This document shows, one piece after another, positions 17,230-26,984 of a stretch of DNA of 60,987 nt. The notes under the pieces were generated by a model. It searched no databases. It was not told where the DNA came from and saw only the letters and a list, made by a program, of their open reading frames with translations. The translations under genes were made by a program, and so were the position numbers. This DNA comes from Gemmatimonadota bacterium. GTDB taxonomy: Bacteria > Latescibacterota > UBA2968 > UBA8231. The stretch lies in assembly GCA_018672475.1 (NCBI GenBank), contig JABHFS010000156.1, forward strand, positions 1-60,987, read 5' to 3'. The first letter of the stretch is position 1. Each line of letters starts with the position of its first letter.

Positions 17230-18390
17230 GTGATCGACGACCGCTTTGCCCCCCTGCGCGCCCAACTCCCTTACCAAGCCGACCTGACCTTTCTCAATAC
17301 CAGCACTCTCGGCCTGTCACCGCAAGTCGTCGTCGATACGATCGTGCAAAGCATTAGGGCATTCGAAGGAAAAAACAGCAGTGGCCAACACGACGAACAC
17401 TGGCTCGTCGTCAAAGGCCAAGCCGCCGAACTGCTCGGCTGCTTGGCCAACGAGATCGCCTTTACCCGCAATACCACCGAAGGCGCCAATATCGTCTGTA
17501 GCGGGTTGCCCTTTAGCTGGGGCGACGAGATCATTACCAGTAGCCACGAGCACGCCGGTAATATTTTCGCCTGGCTCGGCCGCGCGCAACGCGACGGCCT
17601 CCACATCAAAGTCTTTGAACCCGCACCGACCACAACTGAAACCCTAACGCGAATTGAAGCGTTATACACCCCACAGACCCGCGCCCTCAGCATCCCGCAC
17701 GTCTCCTGCGCCAATGGCCAAGTCCTGCCCGTCCAGACCATCGGCGCTTGGGCGCGAGACCGTGGACTCTGGTATTTCGTCGACGGCGCGCAAGCCGTCG
17801 GCATGATCCCCGTCGACGTCGCATCAATCGGCTGTCACGCCTACGCCACCAGCGGCCACAAATGGCTGCTCGGCCCCAAGGGCACGGGGTTGCTTTATGT
17901 TCGCGAAGACGCGTTAGACCTGATCAGAGCGACCTATATCGGCGCCTATTCCAACGACGGCCCCTTCGACTTGGCCACCGGCCAATTTCAATTCCACCCC
18001 AGCGCGCAACGTTATGAATACGGCACGCTCAACGGAGCCTTCGTCGCCGGGCTCGGCGCCGCGTTGACCTGGTTAGAGGGCTTCGGGCTCGACGCGATTT
18101 ATCACCATGACCGCGCCCTCGCCGATCTGCTCCGCGCAGGCCTCGAAAAACTCGACGTTGAAATTCTCTCGCCCGACGAGCCAGAATCCCGCAGCGCCAT
18201 CGTTACTTTCCGGCTCGCTAATATGCCCTATACCGAGTTACAGTCTTTTATGATGAAAAACTACGGTTTGCGGGTGCGTGGGATCTATGAAGGCGGTCTC
18301 AACGCGATCCGCGTTTCGCTGCATTTGTACAATACGGCAGCGGATGTCGAGCGGGTGCTGGAAGCGGTAGAAGAAGTAAAGAAGATGTAG
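17230..18390 (+). CDS. Class V aminotransferase-fold PLP enzyme (cytoplasmic)
   Basis: This roughly 386-residue fold-type I PLP enzyme resembles the isopenicillin-N epimerase/cysteine desulfurase group. The Schiff-base Lys is Lys211 in SGHKWLLGPKGTGLLYV. RNTTEGANIV (80-89) binds the PLP phosphate, and FVDGAQAVG holds the Asp that contacts the pyridine nitrogen. No Cys-loop of NifS/IscS type is seen, so desulfurase activity is unlikely. The start is taken as GTG at 17230, 4 nt after the acyltransferase stop. The frame stays open upstream inside that gene, so the start is uncertain. It is one of four paralogous folds here, and the only one with a GNAT-like partner. Confidence 0.8.
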   Translation: MIDDRFAPLRAQLPYQADLTFLNTSTLGLSPQVVVDTIVQSIRAFEGKNSSGQHDEHWLVVKGQAAELLGCLANEIAFTRNTTEGANIVCSGLPFSWGDEIITSSHEHAGNIFAWLGRAQRDGLHIKVFEPAPTTTETLTRIEALYTPQTRALSIPHVSCANGQVLPVQTIGAWARDRGLWYFVDGAQAVGMIPVDVASIGCHAYATSGHKWLLGPKGTGLLYVREDALDLIRATYIGAYSNDGPFDLATGQFQFHPSAQRYEYGTLNGAFVAGLGAALTWLEGFGLDAIYHHDRALADLLRAGLEKLDVEILSPDEPESRSAIVTFRLANMPYTELQSFMMKNYGLRVRGIYEGGLNAIRVSLHLYNTAADVERVLEAVEEVKKM

Positions 18391-18449
18391 GCGGTTACGA
18401 TAAAATAGCGTTGACGTGGAATCCTGCGGTAGAGAGAAAACAATGCCGA

Positions 18450-18583
18450 GGTCAGCTTGGGGGTATTTATCAGAGCCGATCGCTATCCCGTTTTACAGGA
18501 AGTGAAATCGGATAAGACCGCCCCTCGGAGAACCACAGGACGTGGTCCGAGAATGAGCTCTGGGAAATGCCCCCTGGCTGACC
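18450..18583. repeat. 134-bp inverted-repeat element with CAGGA-loop hairpins (copy A)
   Basis: The arms GGTCAGC.TGGGGGTATTT (18450-18468) and AAATGCCCCCTGGCTGACC (18565-18583) are complementary except at three positions. Inside is the hairpin CTCGG-AGA-ACCAC-AGGAC-GTGGT-CCGAG (about 18524-18551) and a second ACAGGA at 18495-18500. It lies between convergent genes (stops at 18390 and 18603), so it could act as a bidirectional terminator. It shares CCCTCGGAG, CAGGA and GAGCTC in the same order with the element at 36506-36653. It may be a palindromic repeat family or an sRNA. Confidence 0.55.
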
Positions 18584-18602
18584 GTCGAACGAAACGACCT
18601 TC

Positions 18603-20588
18603 TCAATACTGCAACTGCGTCACCGATTTAGAAATCAACGCAATCGCCACCGCCGACATGCCGATCAACCCCATCCCGCACGCATACCCCGCCAACAACA
18701 CCGGCGCATACTGTCGCCAGCGCTGCACGCCAAATTTCTTCTCCAGCGAATAACGCGCGATCAATGCACCGACCATTTCCGGGATCAACATATGGGGCAA
18801 GCCCGACAAGCCGCGCACAAAACCATAGATCAGCGAAATGGGCAAACGCAGTAAAGACAATATTCCAAAAGCCCCGCCGGCAAAAGCAAAACCACCGACG
18901 ATCCACCAAGCCTTGATCGCCTGATCAAAGAGCGTTTCGCCGCCCAACGTCGCCGAATACCACAAACACTGGCGCAATGCGATTAAATGCCAATAGGTCT
19001 GCGCGTACTGGAAAGCCGGCGAGGGAATCGGCCCCATCTGCCAGATCAGTGACCAGAAGACAAAACCACAGACGATACTCAATGGCAAGAGCAATAGCTC
19101 AGCCTTGAGAATCGAGGAAAAACGCGTGCCCGTCAGTTCGACTTCGCGAAAGAGTTGTGCCCGACGGCCGTGATCGGCATAGGGAATCGGCGCGAACCAG
19201 ATATCGATCCCCTTATAACCGCTAAGGATAAAAGCCCCCTCGCGGATCATTGGAAAGCTGACGGTTTGGCCCGTCAACCCCGCCATGCGTGCGTTGACAT
19301 AACTTAGCATCGGCGTCAAGACAAAACCGAATAACAATAAGAAAATCAACGGAAAATCGTCATCCTCCAGCAGCAGCACGCACAAGCCGATCATCGCCAA
19401 GGTCGACAACGCATAACCACCGAGGGCCAACCACAACGGAAAGTCGCCGCGCCCCTCTGGCGTGTCCTGCAACCGGCCGCGTTCGCCTTTTTTTCGCGAC
19501 GCGGCCAACGACCGCACGGCGTGCACTATACCGATCAGTCCCACCGCGGCACCGGCGCCGATATAAACGCTCATCCACACGTCGATATCGTTGGCAAAGT
19601 TGGTCAGGATCGTATCCATGCCGGGGCGCCAATGCGGCAACGCGCCGAGATGGTAGAGAATCGGGCTGCCCAAAGCGTGCACCATCGCCGCGGCGAAGGA
19701 GCCGACGACGACCCAAAAAGGCAGCACTGTTCCCAATAATACCAGCCCCAGATCAGTGCCGATGCCCAGCGGCGCGGCCGGTAGAAAGGACTCAGTAGTC
19801 GGGGTCAAGTCGATCCAAGGAATGGGCAATAACGAGATCGGGTCGCTGGCGATCAAACCGGTCAGGGCCGGTAGGCCCACATAGATCGAGCCGAAGAGCA
19901 GGCCGATCCCCATACCGATCGAAAAGACCCGCCAACGCCAGCTATCCTGCTCATCGTCGCCTTCGGCCAGTGCCGTAGCCCCTTGCGCCGCCACCGGAGC
20001 CAGGGGAAAGGGCAAGCGCTCGACATCGGAAGTGACGCGAAACAGGACATAACTCAACGTAAACCACTCGACCCGCGAAAGGACCTGAGAAGCGACCAAC
20101 ACCGCTATCGGTGGGATCCAGGCCTTGTGCAGGAAACTGCGTCCGGTGATCGCCTCGGAGTCGGCCGCCGGGGCCACCCAACTCGGGATGTGTTCAGTGA
20201 TCCCGAAACCGGCTGCCGCCTGCGATTGCACTATATACTGGTGCCAGACCAACTGCCCGAAGGGACCACCCGCCAGCATCGTGCCACCGACAACGCCGGC
20301 CAAACCGCCGGCGATATAGTAGATCAGGTAGATCTCCTGGCGCGTCAAGGCCGAAAACGAGCGCCGAGCCAACTCGGAAAACAGGATGATCGTCACCCAT
20401 TCGGCCGCCGCCCCCAACGAGACTCCGGCGATCAAGCCCATGTAGATCGCGCCAGGCATCATGATGAAACCGACAAAAAAGGCCCCGATCACGGTGCGTC
20501 CGGTAAACCCCTCAGTAAATTTTTTGGGCGGCTCCATCAGGCCGCGATAGGACTCTAGGTCATCCGTCTCTTTACTCGTTTCAGCCAT
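18603..20588 (-). CDS. Large polytopic membrane protein, OPT/DUF6784-6785-like
   Basis: This 661-residue protein has about 14 predicted membrane helices, the first at about 33-55 (TVIGAFFVGFIMMPGAIYMGL). Overall pattern and length resemble oligopeptide-transporter-like proteins of environmental bacteria, often listed as DUF6784/DUF6785. I recognise no transport motif that sets substrate. The ATG overlaps the upstream gene stop (TAATG), so the two large membrane proteins are translationally coupled and may form a heteromeric transporter. It is the last gene of the envelope locus. Confidence 0.6.
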   Translation of the reverse strand: MAETSKETDDLESYRGLMEPPKKFTEGFTGRTVIGAFFVGFIMMPGAIYMGLIAGVSLGAAAEWVTIILFSELARRSFSALTRQEIYLIYYIAGGLAGVVGGTMLAGGPFGQLVWHQYIVQSQAAAGFGITEHIPSWVAPAADSEAITGRSFLHKAWIPPIAVLVASQVLSRVEWFTLSYVLFRVTSDVERLPFPLAPVAAQGATALAEGDDEQDSWRWRVFSIGMGIGLLFGSIYVGLPALTGLIASDPISLLPIPWIDLTPTTESFLPAAPLGIGTDLGLVLLGTVLPFWVVVGSFAAAMVHALGSPILYHLGALPHWRPGMDTILTNFANDIDVWMSVYIGAGAAVGLIGIVHAVRSLAASRKKGERGRLQDTPEGRGDFPLWLALGGYALSTLAMIGLCVLLLEDDDFPLIFLLLFGFVLTPMLSYVNARMAGLTGQTVSFPMIREGAFILSGYKGIDIWFAPIPYADHGRRAQLFREVELTGTRFSSILKAELLLLPLSIVCGFVFWSLIWQMGPIPSPAFQYAQTYWHLIALRQCLWYSATLGGETLFDQAIKAWWIVGGFAFAGGAFGILSLLRLPISLIYGFVRGLSGLPHMLIPEMVGALIARYSLEKKFGVQRWRQYAPVLLAGYACGMGLIGMSAVAIALISKSVTQLQY

Positions 20589-22498
20589 TAGATTCTATAC
20601 CCTCCGCCCATTTCGCCCTGCCATAACGCCACCCCGGCCCACAATAGCCGCATGCATATTTCACCAAAAATGAGTCCGAGGAAAAATGGCATGACCCGCC
20701 GATAGGTCTGCGCGCCGCCATAGCGCACCGCCAGCCACTTGCAAAGCCAACCGCAAAAGACCGAACCCCAAACGATCCAACCAAAACCGGTGCCGAAGAC
20801 AAAACCCATCGGATGCAGCGGCCAGCGCAAAAAGTGCTGCCGCATCAATGCCAAGATCCAGGTAAAACCGGCACCGGCGGCATGAAAGCCGAGCCGCACC
20901 CAATCGGTCGGGCCGTCAGTGCCACCCGCATCCTTCATCAGATAATTGTAATAACGGCCGATCCTCGCTTCAGACCGGGCGCCGCCCTGTTCTTGCAGCG
21001 CGAAAAGCCCGTGTTCGTAAATCGTCTCCAGCGAAAAAACATAACCGGCAGCAAGCCCCGCCAACAAACCCAAAACCATTCCGCAAACCATCCGTCGCGT
21101 CGACACGCCGTTGAGTTCGGCGAGCTTGAGCCCCTCGAACTGCAGCGCCGGCCAGAGACCGATCATCGTAAATCCGAAGACCGCCAAAAAACCGAAAGCC
21201 ATATAGGTCGAATCCGTGAAAAGCCCCGCCCCCGTGCCCATCGCGACAAAAAATATATAACCGACGATTTGCGGCGTCCCCGCGATCGGCAGACCGCCAT
21301 CGATCCTCAGCCTGGCGAAGGCCAAGCCCAATAGCAAAATAAGCACTAACGAACAAATCCCCATCAAGGGCGGCACGCCCAAAGCCGTGAGCCAAAACCA
21401 GAGGAAGGCCAACCCCAACACAAACCCCCAAGCAACCCCACTGCGCCAGGAAAATGCGGCGGCGAGCGAGCGTTTCGCCGTCCACAGGCTAAAGACCCCC
21501 AAAAACAACAATCCGCCGCGCGCTTGGTTCATAAAAAAAGGAAAGTGGCCAGGCCAATCGAGCCATGGCGAACCGTGCCCGGGAATAAAATCACCGCGGT
21601 ATTCCTGACGACCGAGAAAATAGGTCAGCAGCAACTGCACGCGGGTGACGATATAAAAAAACCAAGTACTAAATGAGACTTCAACCGGTGCCAAAAAGGC
21701 GACCCCGACCAATAGCGGTACAAAATCGAAATAGAAAGGGGACTCAAAAGTCGCCATCGCTTTCCAAGGATCGTCGAGCAAGAAATCGGCCAGATTCAAA
21801 CGCGTTGAAATCTCGGGCACCGACGGCGCGTAGTGGTGCAACCCGTTAACGCCGAAGAGCACGCAAGGCACCAACATCCCCCACCAGAACATGCGCTGGG
21901 TAAATAGGTCGCCCGCAATCAACGCCCGCGGCATTTCGAGCAATGGGAAACCCAAACGCTCGGTGTGCAACCAGCGTTCGCGCAATAGGGAGACGAGGCA
22001 AAAAGTTGTCAGAAAAAAAGCGGCAAAAAAAGCCGTCCAAGCGGCCAAGGGCAACAACCACGCCCCCCAAGGCACTGTAGCACCTCCTTCAAAGGCGGCC
22101 ACGGCCGGCGCCGAATTCAGCCCACCGGGCACCAGCCAATCGGGTACGATGCTCAAGAAGCGATAATAAGGTCCGGATTCGCGGGCAAAGCCTCCATAAA
22201 AACCAGTGAGCAAACCCGGCAAGAAACGGTGCATCATCCCCGAAGCCGTCACCGAGACACCGACCACCAGCGCCGCATAGAGCACTGCCCGGTCACCTGG
22301 ACTGATAAAGCGGCGCACTAACGCCAGCGCGCCCAAAACCCCCAATGGCATGGCGAGAAAGACTTGTTCGCCGGGGAAGCTGCCGGCACCGGCCAGATAC
22401 GGGCCTTTGTAGATCAATTCGACGCGTTGGACTAACCAACCGGTCGCCACCGTAATGCCGACGATCAGCAAGGCCAAGCGCCCCGTCGCGAAATTCAA
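20588..22498 (-). CDS. DUF6785-like polytopic membrane protein
   Basis: This 636-residue protein has about 14 helices. The segment VPWGAWLLPLAAWTAFFAAFFL and RWLHTERLGFPLLEMPRALI parallel IPWGAWLVPLLAWGSAMLAV and PWVEQERLVFPLAQLPLEML in the protein at 36714-38681, so the two are homologous. The start is taken as TTG at 22498, which overlaps the upstream stop (TTGA) with GAGGTGG just upstream. The frame is open further back, but only inside the preceding gene. The function is probably transport across the inner membrane; the ligand is unknown. Confidence 0.7.
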   Translation of the reverse strand: MNFATGRLALLIVGITVATGWLVQRVELIYKGPYLAGAGSFPGEQVFLAMPLGVLGALALVRRFISPGDRAVLYAALVVGVSVTASGMMHRFLPGLLTGFYGGFARESGPYYRFLSIVPDWLVPGGLNSAPAVAAFEGGATVPWGAWLLPLAAWTAFFAAFFLTTFCLVSLLRERWLHTERLGFPLLEMPRALIAGDLFTQRMFWWGMLVPCVLFGVNGLHHYAPSVPEISTRLNLADFLLDDPWKAMATFESPFYFDFVPLLVGVAFLAPVEVSFSTWFFYIVTRVQLLLTYFLGRQEYRGDFIPGHGSPWLDWPGHFPFFMNQARGGLLFLGVFSLWTAKRSLAAAFSWRSGVAWGFVLGLAFLWFWLTALGVPPLMGICSLVLILLLGLAFARLRIDGGLPIAGTPQIVGYIFFVAMGTGAGLFTDSTYMAFGFLAVFGFTMIGLWPALQFEGLKLAELNGVSTRRMVCGMVLGLLAGLAAGYVFSLETIYEHGLFALQEQGGARSEARIGRYYNYLMKDAGGTDGPTDWVRLGFHAAGAGFTWILALMRQHFLRWPLHPMGFVFGTGFGWIVWGSVFCGWLCKWLAVRYGGAQTYRRVMPFFLGLIFGEICMRLLWAGVALWQGEMGGGYRI

Positions 22499-25400
22499 GC
22501 TTCCACCTCGTCTTGCACCCGTTGCCAATGCGGCAGTTGCTCCGCGTAGTAACGGCGATCTTCCGCGTCCAGTGTCCGCCATACCAGAAACTGTTTACGC
22601 ACATCATCGAGGAAAGTCCTAACGACCCGGTGCCAAGTCGAACGATCCCCTGCCGCAAGCTCCAGACGAGCGTCTATATCGCAATAATTCGGATCGACCC
22701 CAGGCGCGATCTCCAACACCGTATCCTGTACTACACCCTGGTCAAAAGGCGCCAGCCAAACCCGAGCCTCTAAGCGTATGCTATCCCCCTCGCGCTCAAT
22801 GCCGAGCGCTTCGACATAAAACCCGGCCCCAATCGACTGCTCGCGGTTTTCCGCCCAGAATTCGGCCTGAAATGCCGCCATGCCCACCGCCTCATGGCGG
22901 GCCAACGAAAAAGGCAGCCGTATATCGATCCGGTCCCCCTCGACATCCGTCGGCAACTTCCAACGCCGTTCGATCCCCGGCGTACAGATCTGGCCGGCCA
23001 TCCGAGCCGGATAAAGCGCCGAGGCAGCAACCAACATGACGATCAGGCCGATGGTCAGCACCGCTGAAAACGACGAATAGTTGAGTTGTAAACCTTGCAA
23101 TAAACCCCAATGGCCCAAGAGCTGCGCGGCGGCCTGCCCCAACAAATACCCCGACACCACGCCGACCACCCCCAATGCCACCGCCTCAGCCATAAAGAGC
23201 CCGCTGACATGCCCCGGCGCCAAACCGATCGCGTTAAAGGTCCCTATTTCACGCGTCCGCTCATAGACCGCGCCCAACATCGTATTGAATACAATCAACG
23301 CGGCGATAGCCAAGGGCACCACCAATTGGCCCAAACCTGAAACCGAAGCGACGCCGACAGTATTAACCAGAAAGCGCTGGCCACCAAGCCCAACAAAGAG
23401 GTTCAGATCTAAGGTCTCCGCCAATTCATCCAACGACCGCTGGGCCCCTGCTCCTGCGTCGGGAAAGCCTATACCGACCGACGCCAACTGCGCGCCCTCC
23501 CAGCGCATCAGCGCCGCAAAAGGCAATACCGGGGTCGAGGCCCCTGGCAGATGCGCAAAAGGTTGTAACTGACCGCCCTGGCCGCCGACTTTGGCCTCGG
23601 TCGGCTGTTGTGCCTCCGGATCGAGCGGAGTCAGCGATTCGCCGCTGAGATCTGGCCGGTCGAGCGCATCATCGGCAAGCAAACCCACCACCCGAAAAAC
23701 CTCGCCAAAAATCCGCACCCGAGCCCCATGCAAACCCGCCGCATCGATACCTAACGAATCAGCCAAGCTGACCGGCAACAAACAGACATCCTGTTCGCCC
23801 TCCGCAAGCCACCGCCCGGCCACTATACCCTGCTGCGGCCCTGTCAAATTACCTTCCTGCGGCATTAAACCGGTAAAACCCCACACACCGAGCCCTGCGC
23901 CTTCGCGATCATCGCGCTCGATCCGATACGAAGACGACAGCGATGTCACGGCCTTCCATGCCCGCGGCGCGACTCGTTGCGTCCCGAACCAATCGCGCAG
24001 CATGTGATAGCCTTCGAGTTCCATCGTCTTCCATCCCGGCATCCTGACCACCGCGCCGTCATAGGCCGCACCAACACCGATCTGCACCCGATTCGTCCGC
24101 AGCGAAGCGCGGATCGAGGTAAAAGAAAGCACCGAAAAGGTCAACAACACTAACGTTCCGCACGTCAGCCCTGTGCGCCAAGGCCGCCGCCGCATATGCG
24201 CCAAGCCCACGGCAATCGAGGTGGTCACCATGCCGCCGCGCTTGACCGCCGCCCGCCCGCGCCTCTTGCTGCCCAACTCTTGCAACTCGCGGTTCAACCT
24301 CGCCATGCCCAGACCAGTTACCAATATCCCTAGGGCGAGAATAACAAATCCGAGCAGGATGACCACCGGCGAAATTGACAGTTCAAAGGCCGGATGCAAA
24401 TAGCGCAACGCGGCGAAACCGGCGAGAAAGAGTGCAAAATACCCTAGGACCTGCCGCCGCAAATCGGCGAAACCAAAGACCAAGCGCTCAGCGAAATGTG
24501 CAAAGGGGATCAACGCCGCCAACAGAAAAAGTGCCCCCTGCACCACACCGGATTGCGTGCGGTCGACATCGCGGTACGTCGCCGCCGCCAATGCCCAAGC
24601 GCGACGGGCACGATCGAAGAAATCCCGATGCCTAAGCTCGGCGCGGGCCTCTGTTGCCTCTTCGAGCAATTGCGCCGAACGCTCGTGAAAAGCCGTCAGG
24701 CGATCATTGCGCACCCCGTGGCTCTGCAATTCGCCGATCCGTGCCGCATTTAACCAGTACATATCTTGCGCCACTCGATAGGTCGTCTCCACTAACCGTC
24801 CCTGCTCCGTGACTTCGTAGCCCTTACCCTCCGGGGTGTCAGCCGAGCCATTGAGCAATAATAAGCGACGCCCCAAACCATAACGCCCGGTCGCCATCAC
24901 CCCTTTGAAGCGCGATCCTGGCTTGGCGAAGAGCACACCGACCGACTCAGTCCACGACCCGACCCGGTTTGCATAACCGAAGAGATCCATTTCAGGCGCG
25001 GTCAACGGCAAGCAGGCTCCGAATATACTCGGTTCAGCCTCGATCCGGGCATCGACCACTTGCAATCGCTCTGGGGTCAGCAAGTTGCGCGGGTCAAAAA
25101 GACCGAATAGCGTGGTGCCCTTCAGCGGGGCGGTGACGATTTGTACCTCTTCTTCAGTAGCGTCCATCAACAGCGTCAACGAGCGACCAGGTAACTTGCG
25201 CTCTCCATTGACTCCCCAGTCTGGCGCGTCGGTCACCTCGCCGGTCTCTCCATCGAGCCGATAAGCTTCCAAGCGCACCGGCTGGGTATAGATCAGACCC
25301 GCCTCCACACCGGGAATAACAAAGCGCCCCGAATCGTCGGCCGCAGCCCAAAAATCTGGCCGTACGCCGGCCAACGTCGGCTGACGTAGCCGAACCCGCA

Positions 25401-26904
25401 CAAGTGCTCCGGACGTTGGCAAGTCAGGTAAGTAACTGCGTGGGCCGTAGTGGACTACATCGCCGCGGATGGTGCCAAATGCATCGTTGCCCCACTCCCA
25501 TCGGTCCAACTGAGGATCGTCAACCAGTTCGGGGACCACCGACCGCAGTAACTCGACCTGCCCCGCCAGCCAATCGAAACGGACCGCACCTGGCCAGTCA
25601 GTCGGCGCATCGATGGCTGCCCGACTATCGTTAACGGTGGCGAATACTAGCGCCGGAGCTCCGGCCAGTGCGGCCACCGATACATCGTACGGGACGGTCA
25701 GAGCCATACTGCCTAAGCCCTGACGAGCAAAGTCCTGTTTCAAGCCGTTCACCAGCAGTTGTCGCCCTTCGAGGACTGAATCCTCATACTCTCCGACTAG
25801 TCCCATCAAACGCGCCGTGATCGGCGGGGCCTGCAATGACGTGCGATATGGTGCGCGCGGTCGAAAAACACCAAGCACAGGACTGTGCGACGAGAGGTCC
25901 AAGCCAGCAATAAAGCGAAGGTCTAGCGCACTTAGGCGCTGCAGAAGTTCAGAATCCGGCACCTCACCAGACCGCCGCCCAGCGGCGGCCATCAGCACCG
26001 GCATCAAGTGGCGCATCCCCGCCATATTCTGAAAGTGACCGGCCGTCCATACTAGCACGACGGTACGCTGCGGCCTATGCGCCGCGAAATATCGCGCCAG
26101 TTCAATCAATACGGCAGCACTAGCGGCCTGTTCCGCACCCGGTGCCAAAGCCGGGACCGGTGAGATGGCGTCGTAATAAGCGGTGAGTAGAACCGCTTCG
26201 CCTCTCAACGTGGGATCACTGCCTGGAACCATCGCGACGATATTATGCGCCTGCCGTTCACGCCAGACCATCCGGCCTCGCAGGCTAACCTCAGCTTGCG
26301 CGGCCGCCAGGGTCCGTAAACGGCCCGCTTCTTCTGCCCTAGCGTACAACCTAGGCAGATCCGCGGGGACGTCGAGAAATGTCTGTTCGGCCTGCTTGCG
26401 ATTTGTCTCGCCAGGCTCGAGCAAGATAACGGCCTCGGCACCCAAGTGGAAGGCATCGACCCAGGCCGATCCCGAATCGTATTCCAATAGCACGATCCGC
26501 CCGGCAATCGGTTGCCCTTCAAAAAGGCTCCCGTCTCCGCAATAGACCAATTTAGCCTTGATTCCAGATGCTGCGATAGTCGGCGTGCGCACCAGATTCG
26601 GCCACAGCCCAAACAACTCAAGGGATTCGGCGCCGTATGCAAGCCGAAATCCCTGATCGATCGGTATCGGCACCGGAAACGGGTGCCGATATATCTCCCC
26701 CACGCCCATGCGCTGTAACTCAGCAGTCAACCAACGCTCGGCACTCTCGGCCCCTGGATAACCAGTCACTCGCGAAGCGGGTGCCGCCAACGCAGTCACC
26801 GTACGACGCAACCCCTCGGTTATCAGCCCGGTGGACGCTGCCGGCATAGCAAACACCATTGCCGACAGCATCAGTAGAGTGATAAAACTAGAGGCTAAAG
26901 CCAC
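22495..26904 (-). CDS. Pseudo-M28 peptidase fused to an FtsX/MacB-type ABC permease
   Basis: This 1469-residue protein starts with GTG at 26904, preceded by GGGGGTGACTG. It opens with a signal-like segment (about 1-24). A PA-like insert (about 115-200) and an M28-like domain (about 210-310) follow, but the zinc ligands are gone. The expected AHYD is AYYD (242-245), the expected PGAnDD is PGAEQA (255-260), and the expected FDGEE is WTAGH (286-290). From about 800 come several helices, an FtsX TM1 near 940, a MacB-like periplasmic domain (about 970-1180), the FtsX core (NTMLGAVYERTREIGTFNAIGL) near 1210, and a soluble tail. No ATPase gene is adjacent. It probably links envelope solute recognition to an ABC machine. 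Confidence 0.8.
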   Translation of the reverse strand: MALASSFITLLMLSAMVFAMPAASTGLITEGLRRTVTALAAPASRVTGYPGAESAERWLTAELQRMGVGEIYRHPFPVPIPIDQGFRLAYGAESLELFGLWPNLVRTPTIAASGIKAKLVYCGDGSLFEGQPIAGRIVLLEYDSGSAWVDAFHLGAEAVILLEPGETNRKQAEQTFLDVPADLPRLYARAEEAGRLRTLAAAQAEVSLRGRMVWRERQAHNIVAMVPGSDPTLRGEAVLLTAYYDAISPVPALAPGAEQAASAAVLIELARYFAAHRPQRTVVLVWTAGHFQNMAGMRHLMPVLMAAAGRRSGEVPDSELLQRLSALDLRFIAGLDLSSHSPVLGVFRPRAPYRTSLQAPPITARLMGLVGEYEDSVLEGRQLLVNGLKQDFARQGLGSMALTVPYDVSVAALAGAPALVFATVNDSRAAIDAPTDWPGAVRFDWLAGQVELLRSVVPELVDDPQLDRWEWGNDAFGTIRGDVVHYGPRSYLPDLPTSGALVRVRLRQPTLAGVRPDFWAAADDSGRFVIPGVEAGLIYTQPVRLEAYRLDGETGEVTDAPDWGVNGERKLPGRSLTLLMDATEEEVQIVTAPLKGTTLFGLFDPRNLLTPERLQVVDARIEAEPSIFGACLPLTAPEMDLFGYANRVGSWTESVGVLFAKPGSRFKGVMATGRYGLGRRLLLLNGSADTPEGKGYEVTEQGRLVETTYRVAQDMYWLNAARIGELQSHGVRNDRLTAFHERSAQLLEEATEARAELRHRDFFDRARRAWALAAATYRDVDRTQSGVVQGALFLLAALIPFAHFAERLVFGFADLRRQVLGYFALFLAGFAALRYLHPAFELSISPVVILLGFVILALGILVTGLGMARLNRELQELGSKRRGRAAVKRGGMVTTSIAVGLAHMRRRPWRTGLTCGTLVLLTFSVLSFTSIRASLRTNRVQIGVGAAYDGAVVRMPGWKTMELEGYHMLRDWFGTQRVAPRAWKAVTSLSSSYRIERDDREGAGLGVWGFTGLMPQEGNLTGPQQGIVAGRWLAEGEQDVCLLPVSLADSLGIDAAGLHGARVRIFGEVFRVVGLLADDALDRPDLSGESLTPLDPEAQQPTEAKVGGQGGQLQPFAHLPGASTPVLPFAALMRWEGAQLASVGIGFPDAGAGAQRSLDELAETLDLNLFVGLGGQRFLVNTVGVASVSGLGQLVVPLAIAALIVFNTMLGAVYERTREIGTFNAIGLAPGHVSGLFMAEAVALGVVGVVSGYLLGQAAAQLLGHWGLLQGLQLNYSSFSAVLTIGLIVMLVAASALYPARMAGQICTPGIERRWKLPTDVEGDRIDIRLPFSLARHEAVGMAAFQAEFWAENREQSIGAGFYVEALGIEREGDSIRLEARVWLAPFDQGVVQDTVLEIAPGVDPNYCDIDARLELAAGDRSTWHRVVRTFLDDVRKQFLVWRTLDAEDRRYYAEQLPHWQRVQDEVEA

Positions 26905-26984
26905 CAGTCACCCCCAGGCAAAGAGAAAGCCCCCGGAGCGAGGCCGCCCCGGAGGCTAATCTAAACGACATTTCTTTGCAGTAC

